From the NCBI GenBank assembly GCA_902598305.1, contig CACKBL010000001.1, positions 180,205 through 244,204 on the forward strand: a DNA stretch of 64,000 nucleotides, read 5' to 3'. The translations under genes and the position numbers were made by a program. The notes under the pieces are model-generated. The model searched no databases and was not told where the DNA came from. It worked only from the letters and a program-made list of their open reading frames with translations. Position 1 is the stretch's first letter; the number at the start of each line of letters is the position of its first letter. Origin of the DNA: an uncultured Bacteroidota bacterium. Lineage in GTDB: Bacteria > Bacteroidota > Bacteroidia > Flavobacteriales > Flavobacteriaceae. This document shows, piece after piece, positions 25,258-34,507 of this stretch.

Positions 25258-27807
25258 TTGGTAATTTTAAATAAATCATACTCAATATTTAAAAAATTTT
25301 CTTTTTTATTTATTTTAAACTATTGCTTCGTAATTTATTCTCAAGTAGATAAAGATTATTTCTTACCTACAAATGAAAAATACAATGATGGTATTCCTAA
25401 ACCAAAAGAAATTTTAGGGTTTAATGTAGGTGATTGGCACATAAACCATGACAAGTTAATTGGTTATTTAACTAAACTTTCGGAATCATCAAAAAGAATA
25501 AAAATTGAAAACAGAGGATACACCTATGAAAATAGACCTCTAGTTTTGCTTACAATTACAAGCGAAAAAAATCACTCCAGACTAGAGGAGTTAAGAAAAA
25601 ATCATATTAACATATTAAATAAAAGTCTATCACAAAATAATTTAAAACAAATGCCAGCTGTGGTATACCAGGGGTTTTCAGTACATGGAAATGAAGCAAG
25701 TGGTTCAAATGCTGCCGTTTTATTAGCATATTACTTAGCATCATCAGAAGATGAGAAAGTTTTAGAGCTTTTAGATAATCTTATCATTTTATTAGATCCA
25801 AGTCTAAATCCTGATGGTTTACAAAGATTTTCACAGTGGGTTAATTCGCAAAGATCATATATTAAAAATCCAGACTCATACGAAAGGGAGTATAACGAAA
25901 TATGGCCTGGAGGAAGGACAAACCATTATTGGTTTGATTTAAATAGGGATTGGTTGACAGTACAATTGAAGGAGTCTAAATCAAGAATTTTGACATTTAA
26001 TAAGTGGCTTCCAAACATTTTGACGGATCACCATGAAATGGGAAAAGATCAAACCTTTTTCTTTCAACCAGGAATTCCATCAAGTGTAAATTCACTGATC
26101 TCAAAAAAAAATCAAGATTTAACACTCAAAATTTCAAAATTCCATGAAAAGGAACTAGATGAAATTGGTTCTTTATATTACTCTAAAGAAGACTATGATG
26201 ATTTTTTTTTAAGCAAGGGTTCAGCATATCCAGATATCAACGGTGGTGTTGGAATTTTATTTGAACAAGCCAGTTCTAGAGGTTATAATCAAAACACAGA
26301 AAATGGAGTGTTAACTTTCCCGTTCTCAATCAGAAATCAATTTAAAACTGCTATATCCACTTTAAAAGCGGCTAATTACTTAAAAGAAGAATTATTGGAA
26401 TATCAAATAGAATTTTTCAATAACTCAAAACTTGAAGGTAGAAAGAAGAAAGAGAAAGCCATTTTATTTGGAAATCAAAAGGATATTTCATCTACATTCA
26501 AATTAGTAGATATTCTAAAAACTCATAATATTAAAATTCATAATTTAAAAAAAGATATAAAAATAAATGGGAAAAAATTTGCAATTGAAAATAGTTTTGT
26601 TGTTCCGTTAAATCAAGAAAAGTTTAAAGTAATTCAAGCAATTTTCGATAAACAAAAAAAATTTACAGATAGTACATTCTATGACGTATCAACATGGACC
26701 GTACCACTTGCTTTCGATGTGAATTTTGAAAAGATAAGCGATACAAATTTGATTGGAAAAGTGATGGGAAATGATAGAAAAATTATCATAAAAAATTTAA
26801 AAAAATCCGACTATGCCTATTTATTTGAGACCCACGGTTATTATTATCCTAAAGCGCTATACAAATTATTAGACTATGGATTAAGGGCAAAAGTTTCAAT
26901 GAAAAAATTTAAAATTAATAATAAATCCTTTGATTATGGAACAATTATGATTCCAACCCAAAATCAAAATTTGAATCCAAATGAAATTCACAAAATACTT
27001 TCAGAAGTTTCGGTTACTTCTGAATTAAATATTTATGGAACCAACACTGGAGCTTCTCAAGAAGGTATTGATTTAGGTTCGAGAAATTTTAAAACGATAA
27101 AAAAGCCGAAAATTGGTTTATTAGTTGGTGATGGCGTAAGAAGTTACGATGCAGGTGAAATATGGTATATAATGGACAGACAGTATAATATTCCCATTAC
27201 AAAAATTGATACTAGAATTTTAGAAAGATTGAATTTAGAAAAATACACTCATTTCATATTCCCTAGTTTTACTGGAAATTTAAGTAGTAAAACCCTTAAT
27301 AAAATTAAATCTTGGATTGAAAAGGGAGGGACTCTAATTCTATACAGAGAAGCAATAAAATGGGCAAAAAGAAATCATTTAATTGAAATTGAAATAATTG
27401 AAAATGAATTAATCGCAGAAAATGTAGATTTTGTTGACAGGACAAATTTCAAGAGAGCTCAATCTATCTCCGGAGCGATTTTTAAGGCAAATTTAGACAG
27501 AACTCACCCAATTAATTTTGGAATTGAAAATAATTCAATTTCATTATTCAGGAATACTGATATTTTTATAAAGCCGGATAACGAAAGTTACAACAACCCA
27601 ATTAAATATGATAAAAATCCGTTAATTAGTGGATACACATCAAAAGAAAATTTAAAAACATTATCGAATACTGTCCCATTTAAAATTCAGTCAATTGAAA
27701 ATGGCAGAGTTATTATTATGACAGATAATACAAATTTTAGAGGATATTGGATTGGAACTCAACACTTTTTAGCCAATATGATTTTCTATTCTAATTTTAT
27801 GAACTAA
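25258..27807 (+). CDS. M14 family zinc carboxypeptidase-like protein, secreted
   Basis: An 849-residue protein with an N-terminal signal (FKKFSFLFILNYCFVIYSQ). The M14 domain (about 40-370) has the zinc motif HGNEASGSNA, DPSLNPDGLQRF, TDHHEMG and the catalytic glutamate region GVGILFEQASSRG. The rest is a long C-terminal region with a class I glutamine-amidotransferase-like fold hint (KIGLLVGDGVRSYDAGEIWY), usual for this Bacteroidota family. Probably periplasmic or secreted peptide or peptidoglycan-peptide hydrolysis. The start at 25258 is TTG, the only start that keeps the full signal. Confidence 0.86.
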   Translation: MVILNKSYSIFKKFSFLFILNYCFVIYSQVDKDYFLPTNEKYNDGIPKPKEILGFNVGDWHINHDKLIGYLTKLSESSKRIKIENRGYTYENRPLVLLTITSEKNHSRLEELRKNHINILNKSLSQNNLKQMPAVVYQGFSVHGNEASGSNAAVLLAYYLASSEDEKVLELLDNLIILLDPSLNPDGLQRFSQWVNSQRSYIKNPDSYEREYNEIWPGGRTNHYWFDLNRDWLTVQLKESKSRILTFNKWLPNILTDHHEMGKDQTFFFQPGIPSSVNSLISKKNQDLTLKISKFHEKELDEIGSLYYSKEDYDDFFLSKGSAYPDINGGVGILFEQASSRGYNQNTENGVLTFPFSIRNQFKTAISTLKAANYLKEELLEYQIEFFNNSKLEGRKKKEKAILFGNQKDISSTFKLVDILKTHNIKIHNLKKDIKINGKKFAIENSFVVPLNQEKFKVIQAIFDKQKKFTDSTFYDVSTWTVPLAFDVNFEKISDTNLIGKVMGNDRKIIIKNLKKSDYAYLFETHGYYYPKALYKLLDYGLRAKVSMKKFKINNKSFDYGTIMIPTQNQNLNPNEIHKILSEVSVTSELNIYGTNTGASQEGIDLGSRNFKTIKKPKIGLLVGDGVRSYDAGEIWYIMDRQYNIPITKIDTRILERLNLEKYTHFIFPSFTGNLSSKTLNKIKSWIEKGGTLILYREAIKWAKRNHLIEIEIIENELIAENVDFVDRTNFKRAQSISGAIFKANLDRTHPINFGIENNSISLFRNTDIFIKPDNESYNNPIKYDKNPLISGYTSKENLKTLSNTVPFKIQSIENGRVIIMTDNTNFRGYWIGTQHFLANMIFYSNFMN

Positions 27808-27827
27808 ATTATATATTTAAAAATATT

Positions 27828-28406
27828 ATGGTCCTAACTGCATCTAGTATTATTAGAGATAAAATAAAATTAAAAAATTTTAAATTACTTAATACTACCA
27901 AAAATAAACAAGAAAATATTTCTAAATATTATGGGAAAAAAGGGACACTAATTATTTTTATGTGCAATCACTGCCCCTATGTTGTTCATCTTATTGACCA
28001 TATCATTGGCTTTTGTGAAAAAATTAAAGAAAGTGAAATTTTATCCATAGCAATTTCAAGTAATGATATTGTAAACTATCCTCAAGATTCACCAGAAAAA
28101 ATGAGCATCTTAACTAGAGAAAAAAAAATTGAATTCCCATATTTTTTTGATCATAATCAAAATGTTGCTCACTACTACAAAGCTTTGTGTACTCCGGAAT
28201 TCCTATTATTTGATAAAAATCATAAACTGTTTTATCATGGTCGGTACGACAAATCAAGACCAAATAATGGAGTTGAAATTACTGGTGAGGATTTAGAAAA
28301 TGCTATAGAAATGTTGAATAAAAATTCAAAAATTAATTTTTTGCAATATCCAAGTATGGGGTGTAATATAAAATGGATTAAAGGAAATGAACCCACATTC
28401 AACTAG
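27828..28406 (+). CDS. Thioredoxin-like / AhpC-TSA family protein
   Basis: A 192-residue cytoplasmic protein with a thioredoxin fold of the peroxiredoxin-like group. The redox motif is CNHCP, in the sequence LIIFMCNHCPYVVH near residue 47, and the cis-proline region is YYKALCTPEFLLFD, with a further cysteine. No signal peptide is visible. Family members are annotated as thiol-disulfide oxidoreductases or peroxiredoxins; the substrate is unknown. It follows the M14 gene by 20 bases and converges on the cyclophilin gene with a 6-base gap. Confidence 0.87.
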   Translation: MVLTASSIIRDKIKLKNFKLLNTTKNKQENISKYYGKKGTLIIFMCNHCPYVVHLIDHIIGFCEKIKESEILSIAISSNDIVNYPQDSPEKMSILTREKKIEFPYFFDHNQNVAHYYKALCTPEFLLFDKNHKLFYHGRYDKSRPNNGVEITGEDLENAIEMLNKNSKINFLQYPSMGCNIKWIKGNEPTFN

Positions 28407-28412
28407 GAATTA

Positions 28413-28943
28413 TTAATTATTAATTCCTGATTCAAAAACTTTTACTTCATCAAACTTTTCTGCTTCAACACCTACTCTAATAATCTCTATTTTTACAATT
28501 TTGTCGCCGTTTGAAATTGAATCAACGACAGACTGTCCTTCTATTACACTTCCAAAAACTGAATGCTTTCCGTCAAGCCAAGGAGTTGGAAGATGAGTAA
28601 TGAAAAATTGGCTCCCATTAGTGTTGGGTCCAGCATTAGCCATTGACAAAACTCCAGGTTTGTCATGTTTTAAATCAGCATGGAATTCATCTTTAAAATT
28701 ATATCCTGGACCTCCCATACCATTTCCATTAGGGCAGCCGCCTTGTATCATAAAGTCAGGGATAACTCTATGAAAAACTAAGTCATCATAAAATCTTGTA
28801 TTTTTTTTGTTTGAGTGATTAGACAAAGTACCAGATGACAAACCTATAAAATTAGATACTGTTATTGGAGTTAACTTATACTCTAAAAAAATTAATATTT
28901 CTCCTTTTTCAGTCGTTATTTTAGCATAAATGCCGTTTTCCAT
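28413..28943 (-). CDS. Cyclophilin-type peptidyl-prolyl cis-trans isomerase
   Basis: A 176-residue cytoplasmic protein that consists of a single cyclophilin domain. Active-site residues are in FHRVIPDFMIQGGCPNGNG, followed by SMANAGPNTNGSQFFIT and LDGKHSVFGSVIEG, all well conserved. It has no signal peptide, unlike many other Bacteroidota PPIases. It lies 23 bases downstream of recQ on the same strand. Confidence 0.93.
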   Translation of the reverse strand: MENGIYAKITTEKGEILIFLEYKLTPITVSNFIGLSSGTLSNHSNKKNTRFYDDLVFHRVIPDFMIQGGCPNGNGMGGPGYNFKDEFHADLKHDKPGVLSMANAGPNTNGSQFFITHLPTPWLDGKHSVFGSVIEGQSVVDSISNGDKIVKIEIIRVGVEAEKFDEVKVFESGINN

Positions 28944-28966
28944 TATGTTAAATTACAATTTTTAAA

Positions 28967-31144
28967 TTAATTAGCTACTTCACTCAAAAATTTCAAACGA
29001 TACAACCGTATTTCATCTTCATCAAATTCTCCATCAAACTCATTTAAAGCAACACTAAGATCGTCCGTTTCTGAATCTAAGAAGTAATCGTGAAGCTCAT
29101 CTTGCTGGTCTTCATCAAAAACTTCATCAAGCCAATAATCAATATTAAGTTTAGTGCCCGAATAAACTATTGTCTCGGCCTCTGAAATAAGAGCCTCCAT
29201 AGTCATACCCTTAGCAAATGCAATATCTGGCAATGGTAATTTTCTGTCAATAGACTGAATAAGATAGAGTTTAAGTGCTGAATTTGACCCTGTGGTTTTA
29301 ACAATGTGTTCCTTATTTCGAATTACATTGTTACATTCTACATAATCATAGATTACTTTTATGAATTCGGCCCCATATTTTTTAGCTTTTCCCTCACCTA
29401 CACCATGTATATTTTTCATTTCTTCCATATTTATAGGGTACTTTAATGTCATATCATTAATTGATGCGTCTTGAAAAACTGTATATGGTGGAATTTTATT
29501 TTTATCTGCTACTTTTTTTCTTAACTCAAGTAAAATCTTTCTCAAATTTTCATCATTAATTGAGGGTTTTAGGGTAATCTGCTCAATGACATTGTTTTTT
29601 TTCTCATTAAGGTAAATACTAAAAGAAAATTGATTTTTTAAATATTCAGTTCCTTTGTCAGTCAATTTTATAATGCCGTAGTTTTCAATATTTTTTTTGA
29701 TAAATCCTGAAATTGAAGCTTGACAAATTAGTGAATTCCAAAAAGATTTACTGTTATTTGATCCCTTACTAAAGAAAGATATTTTTTGTAAATCATAACT
29801 GTTTATTATTGAGTTAGTCTCACCTACAACTATTTTAACTATTTCTTTGGTCTTTAATTTTTGATTTGTGTTTTTTATAAGATTTAATAGAAGATGAAGT
29901 TCTTTTGTAGCATCAATCTTGTCTTTGGGATAACGAAGATTGTCATCCATTTTATGTAAATCGTCCTCAACATTAAAATCCTCACCAAAATAATGTAAAA
30001 TAAATTTTCTCCTAGATATTGATGTTTCTGCATATGATACAATTTCGTTTAATAATGCGGTCCCAAGTTCTCTCTCGGAAACTGTTTTTTTTGACAAAAA
30101 ATTTTCCAACTTTTCAACGTCTTTGTAAGAGTAAAATGCTAGACAATGTCCCTCTCCCCCATCTCTGCCAGCTCTACCAGTTTCTTGATAGTAACTTTCC
30201 AAACTTTTAGGAATATCGTGATGGATAACAAATCTAACATCTGGTTTGTCTATACCCATCCCAAAAGCTATAGTAGCTACTACTACATCGCAGTCCTCTT
30301 TTAAAAATGAATCTTGGTTTTTTGATCGTGTTTTAGAATCTAAGCCAGCATGATAAGGAACAACACTGATATCATTGACTTTTAGTGTTTTTGTAAGCTC
30401 TTCGACTTTTTTCCTTGATAGGCAATATATTATCCCAGACTTTGATTTATTATTTTTTACAAATTTAACTATATCAATTATTACATCTTTTGTCTTTTCT
30501 CTTACTTCATAATACAAATTTGGTCTGTTGAAAGAAGCTTTAAAAATTTCAGCGTCTTTAATTTTTAAATTCTTAAGTATATCCTGTTGAACTTTGGGAG
30601 TAGCAGTAGCCGTTAGAGCCATTATAGGAGTATTTTTATTTATTTGATCTAATACTTTTCTTATATTTCTGTATTCAGGTCTAAAATCATGTCCCCATTC
30701 AGAAATACAGTGAGCTTCGTCTATAGCTAAGAAGGAAATTTTTACTGATTTTAAAAAATTAATCAGATTTATTTTGACCAATGATTCAGGAGCTACAAAA
30801 AGGATTTTTGTTTCGTTATTAAAAACATCATTTTTTACTTTGTTAATTTCAGTTTTAGTTAAAGTAGAGTTAATAACGTGGGCTATGCTATCACTAAGTG
30901 AATTTCCACGTAAAAAATCTACTTGGTTTTTCATCAAAGCTATTAGAGGAGAAACTATAATCGAAGTCCCTTTTAGTAGTAAAGATGGTAATTGGTAACA
31001 CAATGACTTACCAGCTCCTGTTGGCATAATGACAAATGAATTTTTGCCACTTAAGAGGCTTTTAATTATTTCTTCTTGATGACCTTTAAATGAAGTAAAT
31101 CCAAAATACCTCTTCAATTCTAAATTTAAATGTTCAAAATGCAT
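28967..31144 (-). CDS. recQ: ATP-dependent DNA helicase RecQ
   Basis: 3'-5' DNA helicase for recombination and replication-fork repair. The 725-residue protein has Walker A PTGAGKS at 41-47, DEAH at 142-145, TATATPKV near 179 and QETGRAGRDG near 320. A winged-helix RQC region and an HRDC domain (about 535-610) follow. The zinc-binding subdomain is altered: around 370-400, where four cysteines normally sit, the sequence SYAETSISRRKFILHYFGEDF and the following residues contain none. An extra C-terminal segment ending in acidic residues is present. It is divergent from kdsD. Confidence 0.93.
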   Translation of the reverse strand: MHFEHLNLELKRYFGFTSFKGHQEEIIKSLLSGKNSFVIMPTGAGKSLCYQLPSLLLKGTSIIVSPLIALMKNQVDFLRGNSLSDSIAHVINSTLTKTEINKVKNDVFNNETKILFVAPESLVKINLINFLKSVKISFLAIDEAHCISEWGHDFRPEYRNIRKVLDQINKNTPIMALTATATPKVQQDILKNLKIKDAEIFKASFNRPNLYYEVREKTKDVIIDIVKFVKNNKSKSGIIYCLSRKKVEELTKTLKVNDISVVPYHAGLDSKTRSKNQDSFLKEDCDVVVATIAFGMGIDKPDVRFVIHHDIPKSLESYYQETGRAGRDGGEGHCLAFYSYKDVEKLENFLSKKTVSERELGTALLNEIVSYAETSISRRKFILHYFGEDFNVEDDLHKMDDNLRYPKDKIDATKELHLLLNLIKNTNQKLKTKEIVKIVVGETNSIINSYDLQKISFFSKGSNNSKSFWNSLICQASISGFIKKNIENYGIIKLTDKGTEYLKNQFSFSIYLNEKKNNVIEQITLKPSINDENLRKILLELRKKVADKNKIPPYTVFQDASINDMTLKYPINMEEMKNIHGVGEGKAKKYGAEFIKVIYDYVECNNVIRNKEHIVKTTGSNSALKLYLIQSIDRKLPLPDIAFAKGMTMEALISEAETIVYSGTKLNIDYWLDEVFDEDQQDELHDYFLDSETDDLSVALNEFDGEFDEDEIRLYRLKFLSEVAN

Positions 31145-31226
31145 TAAATTTTATGAATCAAATTTTAAATTTGTATATAATAAATATAATATTTAGTGTT
31201 TAATTTTCTTATCAAATCTTAAATAA

Positions 31227-32192
31227 TTGAATAATCAAAAGGAAATTTTAGAAATTGCTGAAATGGTTCTTGTCAAAGAATCCAATTCTATAAAGGGTTT
31301 AATTAATCAACTTAATGACCAATTTGTAAATGTTGTTAATCTAATTTTAAATTCCGATGGAAAAGTAATAATTACAGGAATCGGAAAAAGCGCTATAGTA
31401 TCTATGAAGATTTCATCTACATTAAATTCAACTGGAACTTCCTCGGTTTTTCTGCATGCCGCAGATGCTATGCACGGAGATTTAGGTTTGGTTAATCCAA
31501 GTGACCTAATTATCATTATATCAAATAGTGGTTCATCAAACGAAATAAAAGATTTGGTCCCTCATCTAAAGAAAAGAGGTAATATAATTATTAGTATAAC
31601 TGGAAACTTAAATAGCTTCTTAGCTAAAAAGTCTGATTATCTTTTGTCATGTTTTGTGGAAGAAGAAGCCTGCCCAAATAATCTTGCACCAACTTCAAGT
31701 ACCACTTCTCAAATGGCTTTAGGGGATGCATTAGCTGTTTCTTTATTAAAGCTAAGAGGTTTTAAGACTGAGGATTTTGCAATCCATCATCCAGGTGGCT
31801 CTTTAGGTAGGAAATTAAACATGACATTAAAGGATTTAGCATCAAATAATCCAATACCGATTGTTAAAGAAAAATCTAAAATAAACGAGGTAATTAAAGA
31901 AATTACTTCAAATAGATTAGGGATAACTTTGGTTATGAAAAAAGAAAATTTATTAGGAATTATAACAGACGGTGATATTAGGAGAATGCTTGACGAAAAT
32001 GAAGATATGGTAAATCTAAGAGCTAAAGATATAATGAGTAAAAATCCAATATTATTTGATGAAAACATGTTAGTTGAACTTGCCTCTAAAGAGATTAAGA
32101 ATAGATCAATAAATCACATGATTTTGATGGACAAAAATAATAATTGCTCTGGTGTTGTACATGTATTGGATATCATAAAAAATTTTGATTAG
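31227..32192 (+). CDS. kdsD: Arabinose-5-phosphate isomerase, KpsF/GutQ family
   Basis: Converts ribulose 5-phosphate to arabinose 5-phosphate, the first committed step to Kdo for LPS. The SIS domain (about 30-170) has GIGKSAIVSMKISSTLNSTG and LIIIISNSGSSNEI. The CPNNLAPTSSTTSQMALGDALA stretch is diagnostic for this isomerase. Two CBS domains fill about 205-321. The start is a TTG at 31227. It is followed 2 bases later by tatC and then lptB, an order I recognise from Flavobacteriia. Confidence 0.93.
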   Translation: MNNQKEILEIAEMVLVKESNSIKGLINQLNDQFVNVVNLILNSDGKVIITGIGKSAIVSMKISSTLNSTGTSSVFLHAADAMHGDLGLVNPSDLIIIISNSGSSNEIKDLVPHLKKRGNIIISITGNLNSFLAKKSDYLLSCFVEEEACPNNLAPTSSTTSQMALGDALAVSLLKLRGFKTEDFAIHHPGGSLGRKLNMTLKDLASNNPIPIVKEKSKINEVIKEITSNRLGITLVMKKENLLGIITDGDIRRMLDENEDMVNLRAKDIMSKNPILFDENMLVELASKEIKNRSINHMILMDKNNNCSGVVHVLDIIKNFD

Positions 32193-32194
32193 AA

Positions 32195-32986
32195 GTGTCA
32201 GAAGATAATGAAATGTCATTTTTAGAACATCTTGAGATTTTAAGATGGCATATAATTAGATCTTTCCTCGCCGTTTTGGTTACAGGATTAATTGCTTTTT
32301 TAGCAAAAGACTTTATTTTTGAATTTATAATCTTTGGTCCCAAAAAATCAAATTTCCCAACATATAGATTTTTTTGTGAAATATCAGAAATTCTCTGTAT
32401 TCAAGAACTTCCTTTTAGAGTTCAAAGTAGAACCGTTTCAGGTCAATTCTCAGCTCATATTTGGACATCTATTACAGCAGGATTTATTTTATCTTTCCCT
32501 TATGTACTTTTTGAGTTATGGAGATTTATTAAACCTGGTTTACATGATTATGAGAAAAAGAATGCGAGAGGATTTATTTTTGTTGCTTCTTTTCTATTTT
32601 TTATTGGTGTCCTTTTCGGTTATTACGTTGTTACTCCCCTTTCCGTAAATTTTTTGAGTAATTATACAATAAGTAAAGAAGTATTTAATGATTTTGATTT
32701 AAATAGCTATATTGGTTTACTAAGAGCTTCTGTTTTATCTTCTGGATTCATTTTCGAGCTACCTATTGTGATTTTTTTCTTGACCAGGATAGGAATGGTG
32801 ACCCCAAATTTCCTTCAAAGAAACAGAAAATTCGCAATTGTTATTGTTTTAAGTATTTCAGCAATAATTACCCCACCAGACATAACAAGTCAAATAATTG
32901 TTACAATCCCAGTATTAATTTTATATGAAATAAGTATTTTAATATCTAAATTCATTGTAAGAAAACAGATTCAAAAATCAAAATGA
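32195..32986 (+). CDS. tatC: Sec-independent protein translocase subunit TatC
   Basis: Six-span inner-membrane receptor for twin-arginine signal peptides. The N-terminal [18 protein letters not shown] segment and the [17 protein letters not shown] signature of the fourth to fifth helix are characteristic. Length is 263 residues, normal. The track start is GTG 32195, two bases after the kdsD stop; ATG 32213 is an alternative. No tatA gene is in the window. Candidate Tat clients seen here include the Rieske lipoprotein (62387) and perhaps the glycosylasparaginase (4487). The stop overlaps lptB by 4 bases. Confidence 0.93.
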   Translation: MSEDNEMSFLEHLEILRWHIIRSFLAVLVTGLIAFLAKDFIFEFIIFGPKKSNFPTYRFFCEISEILCIQELPFRVQSRTVSGQFSAHIWTSITAGFILSFPYVLFELWRFIKPGLHDYEKKNARGFIFVASFLFFIGVLFGYYVVTPLSVNFLSNYTISKEVFNDFDLNSYIGLLRASVLSSGFIFELPIVIFFLTRIGMVTPNFLQRNRKFAIVIVLSISAIITPPDITSQIIVTIPVLILYEISILISKFIVRKQIQKSK

Positions 32987-33720
32987 TTTTAAAAGCACTA
33001 AATATAGTTAAGTCGTTCAGATCAAAGAAAGCTGTGGATGATGTTTCTCTAGAGGTAAAACAAGGAGAAATAATAGGCCTTTTAGGTCCAAATGGGGCTG
33101 GCAAATCAACTTCTTTTTATATGATAGTTGGACTCATAAGACCTGATTCTGGTAAAATTATTCTTGAGAATAAAGAAATAACAAAATATCCAATGTATAA
33201 AAGAGCACAAAATGGGATTGGGTATCTTTCTCAAGATCCATCAGTATTTAGGAAGCTAAGTGTTGAAGATAATATTTTAAGTATTTTACAATTGTCTAAA
33301 TTATCGAAAAAGCAACAATTAAAAAAAATGGAGAGTTTACTTGATGAGTTTGGATTAATTAGTATAAGAAAAAATCGTGGTGATCTCCTTTCAGGTGGAG
33401 AAAGAAGGAGAACAGAAATTGCCAGAGCCCTAGCATCTAACCCAAAATTTATTCTTTTAGATGAGCCTTTCGCGGGCGTTGATCCTATTGCCGTTGAAGA
33501 CATACAAAAAATAGTTTCTCACCTGAAAAATAGAAACATAGGTGTTTTGATAACTGACCATAATGTTCAAGAAACATTAGCAATAACTGACAAAACTTAT
33601 CTAATGTTTGAAGGCAAAATTTTAAAAGAAGGAACACCTGAAGAATTGGCAAAAGATGAAATGGTAAGAAAAGTATATTTAGGGAAAAATTTTGAACTTA
33701 GAAGGAAAACTAATTCCTAA
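32983..33720 (+). CDS. lptB: LPS export ABC transporter ATP-binding protein LptB
   Basis: The cytoplasmic ATPase that powers LPS extraction from the inner membrane with LptFG. It is 245 residues with Walker [17 protein letters not shown], the LptB-type signature [15 protein letters not shown], Walker [18 protein letters not shown] and switch histidine in [11 protein letters not shown]. The FAGVDPIAV wording distinguishes LptB from branched-chain amino acid ATPases. It overlaps tatC by 4 bases (ATGA) and its last 11 bases overlap the end of convergent pssA. Confidence 0.94.
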   Translation: MILKALNIVKSFRSKKAVDDVSLEVKQGEIIGLLGPNGAGKSTSFYMIVGLIRPDSGKIILENKEITKYPMYKRAQNGIGYLSQDPSVFRKLSVEDNILSILQLSKLSKKQQLKKMESLLDEFGLISIRKNRGDLLSGGERRRTEIARALASNPKFILLDEPFAGVDPIAVEDIQKIVSHLKNRNIGVLITDHNVQETLAITDKTYLMFEGKILKEGTPEELAKDEMVRKVYLGKNFELRRKTNS

Positions 33721-34414
33721 ACTGAAAATAAGTCAAACTAACTACCATATACATAAAGATAAAAACGGTTAAAATTGCAAAATTTGTTAATACTACTAAA
33801 GAAGCAATTAAACAGAAAAGCAATAAGACAATTAGTATATTTATATTTTTTAATGATATCAGTTTTATTTTAGAATTTAATATGTAAATGGAAAAAATTG
33901 TTATTGTAAACAACAAATTATGATTTAAATACTTTTCTCCTAAAAAATCAAACATAAACGGAAGTCCTATTATCATACAGCAGTTAGCAGGTGCTGGAAG
34001 GCCTTGAAAGTAATTATCTTCATTTTTCGTTAAGTTAAATTTTGACAATCTAAATGCAGTTGCAATAGTTATTAAAAATCCCAATAGAGATATTGGAGAA
34101 AAATAAAAATTGAGATTCAATAAATTCGATATTATTAGTTTTTCTGATAATCCAGACTTTATAAGTAATTTATACATAACAAAACCAGGGACTACGCCAC
34201 TTGTAACAAAATCTGAAAATGAATCTAATTGTCTACCTATTCCACTTTCGGTATTTAGTAAACGTGCCAGAAAACCGTCAATAAAATCAAATAAAAAAGC
34301 AAACAAACAAAAAATTACTGTTGCATAGTAATTATCTTTTGATATTAGCAAAATAGCTAAACAGCCACAAATTAAATTTAAACAGGTAAAAAAATGAGGT
34401 ACATATTTTTTCAT
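33710..34414 (-). CDS. pssA: CDP-diacylglycerol-serine O-phosphatidyltransferase
   Basis: Makes phosphatidylserine, precursor of phosphatidylethanolamine, in the inner membrane. The CDP-alcohol phosphotransferase motif DG-x2-AR-x8-G-x3-D-x3-D is complete in [19 protein letters not shown] followed by SFSD. The 234-residue polytopic protein with an N-terminal [17 protein letters not shown] stretch is typical of the Bacteroidota and Bacillus type II enzymes. The gene is monocistronic, convergent with lptB and divergent from lnt. Confidence 0.92.
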   Translation of the reverse strand: MKKYVPHFFTCLNLICGCLAILLISKDNYYATVIFCLFAFLFDFIDGFLARLLNTESGIGRQLDSFSDFVTSGVVPGFVMYKLLIKSGLSEKLIISNLLNLNFYFSPISLLGFLITIATAFRLSKFNLTKNEDNYFQGLPAPANCCMIIGLPFMFDFLGEKYLNHNLLFTITIFSIYILNSKIKLISLKNINILIVLLLFCLIASLVVLTNFAILTVFIFMYMVVSLTYFQFRN

Positions 34415-34507
34415 CTAGATGACAATGTACAATTTTTCATAATTAAAATTCTAGGTTAATCATTACTATTTAATTCCATATTTTTGATCTAAATATAAAG
34501 TTAATAA

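Noticed and set aside
28407-28430. GGAATTA/TAATTCC hairpin between the thioredoxin-like and cyclophilin genes
   Set aside because: There is no T-run on either side, and the stem is AT-rich and partly coding, so I do not call a terminator.
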